A DNA stretch of 21,917 nucleotides from the NCBI GenBank assembly GCA_000969725.1, contig JXSR01S003814.1; one strand, 5' to 3'. Source of the DNA: Ophiothrix spiculata. Lineage: Eukaryota; Echinodermata; Ophiuroidea; Amphilepidida; Ophiotrichidae. Numbering within the stretch: the first letter of the stretch is position 1; every line of letters begins with the position of its first letter. The translations under genes were made by a program, and so were the position numbers. Below, piece by piece: positions 20,701 to 21,917 of the stretch. A model generated the notes under the pieces. That model saw only the letters and a list, made by a program, of their open reading frames with translations. It was not told the origin of the DNA and made no database searches.

Positions 20701-21917
20701 GGGCGTGCAAATATTTATAATTACTGCATGAACGTTGGAGTGGTTTCCTAATGTGGTTATTAACATAATTCATTGTTTTTCTTTTGTGATATTTCAACGG
20801 TTTTAATAATATGACCCATTTTCGTGACTTTGCTTGGAAAACAGATTACAAAAACCATATGCTATTGGAATAGCAATGTGATGTTTGAATGACTAAAGTA
20901 CAATTTCAGGTAACGAAACCCGAGTTCTTCATGTAAATGTGGTTTTTGGTATATACTGGCCGGCTAAGTGTAAACTGATAATTGTTTTAAGCGCGTTTCC
21001 AAAGCAGATCGATGATGTACACATAGTAAAAGCATCAAGATACATTCGAACATTATAAAATGAACAATGCAAAGAAATTACAAACAAATTACATCAGAAA
21101 ATGTAACAAAGTATTCAAATGGGTTGATGCACAGCACCGGGTAACAGGTATCACACGCAATTTAACTCTGTACCATTAAAAAGTGATTTCAATTAAACTA
21201 TAACAAGGAACCACGTGGATAGACATACAGAAATTAAATAGAGTGTCTTTCATGTTTATAATAAACTGAACTTTGAGCTCCAAAATAATGCATTGATATT
21301 AAAAGAAGAATATTCAAAATACTCAAACAAGACAACTTAAGTTTGAATTAAGTAAGTTTTTTTTTCTTAGATTCCATTACTTTTGTCGTCTTAACTAAGC
21401 CATGCTTAACCCTAGCGCATTCGAGTAATCATAGCATGAGGCTAGCAGTAGTAAGTTTGTTAAAGGTATTGCATTTGGACACGTAAACATATGGCATCAT
21501 TCAACAGAGCAGTCATGTTGTATCATTAGATGACAAAATAATGGCTCAGTGAGTTCTATTTTCAGTCCCCTCATCCTGACTGCGTCCAAGTTCTGACATA
21601 GTTGATAAAGATCACGTCTTGTACTAATAGTGAAAATTTCTAAATATTTTGTGGTTACCACCTATAAGGTCAACAACTTCTTCAGCTATCCATCTGGATA
21701 CTTGGCAAAGTTTTGCTTTAGGGGTTAATAGGAGGAAGACATTAACATTGCACCTTAGACAAGCCATCAAGTTTCCTTGAATACTTAAAGGTTACATGCA
21801 AAGAAGGTGAACACTGAGCAGTAATGAACCAATTAACACTAATATAGGACGAATACACAACAATTCCTGCATTGTTTTGCTTCCCAATAAAAATAAAAGC
21901 ATTTTTAGAATACACAA
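17730..21917. other. AT-rich stretch, no confident gene
   Basis: No readable exon or RNA gene. Open frames at 17893-18099, 18553-18762 (minus) and 20569-20751 show no family resemblance. Small structures present: GAATCATT (19360-19367) facing AATGATTC (19383-19390), an AATAAT run near 19346-19356, and a purine-rich run near 20150-20165. No P450 I-helix, ExxR or haem-loop sequence was recognised, so the rest of the P450 gene is not visible here. Confidence 0.5.
19219..19238. repeat. Perfect 20-bp palindrome
   Basis: CTTGAACTTTAAAGTTCAAG is its own reverse complement. It could form a small cruciform. It also reads as an everted pair of TGAACT/AGTTCA half-sites, but an isolated palindrome in AT-rich DNA is weak evidence for a binding site. 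Confidence 0.9.

Noticed and set aside
21630..21800. Short minus-strand open frame with a helix-like stretch (CQVSRWIAEEVVDLIGG)
   Set aside because: Under 60 codons, no family recognised, no clear splice or start context. Noted only because the composition looks protein-like.

Overview
The window looks like AT-rich nuclear DNA from an animal. The only confidently recognised protein-coding sequence is the first coding exon of a microsomal cytochrome P450 of the CYP1/CYP17 type (clan 2), interrupted by an intron with a consensus donor. The rest is intron or intergenic DNA carrying microsatellites, short tandem duplications and small DNA transposons. A marine invertebrate (mollusc or other lophotrochozoan, or an invertebrate deuterostome) is my guess from the base composition and P450 type; nothing in the window fixes the species.

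Layout. 1-6364 has no recognisable gene. It holds a 75-bp tandem duplication joined by a TA run (3205-3371), a compact nested palindrome (4650-4690) and a pyrimidine tract with 26 uninterrupted TTC units (5877-6058). At 6367-7365 lies a complete-ended 999-bp Tc1/mariner-like element with TA target duplications and long inverted termini. At 7686-7920 is a 235-bp MITE-like element flanked by TAAT. A plausible promoter (paired CCAAT motifs, TATA box) and a 9-residue upstream ORF precede the P450 exon at 9371-10051.

A run of exactly 50 Ns sits at 10901-10950. The 1,652 bases directly left of it (9249-10900) are repeated directly right of it (10951-12604), including the whole P450 exon. By my reading the copies differ only at three substitutions and one poly-A length change, all in the last 60 bases of the left copy. 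Both copies abut the gap, which is the pattern expected from two overlapping contigs that were not merged. The most economical reading is one P450 gene: promoter from the left contig, one exon 1, and intron 1 running into the right flank. The remaining P450 exons (I-helix, K-helix, haem-cysteine loop) were not found before 21917.

The right part (12605-21917) has no confident gene. It holds a second MITE-like element (15949-16337, TA duplication), some short repeats, one weak candidate exon (17604-17729) and a 20-bp perfect palindrome (19219-19238). I found no convincing new biological system. The items most worth checking are the false-duplication signature, the two or three small transposons and the nested palindrome.
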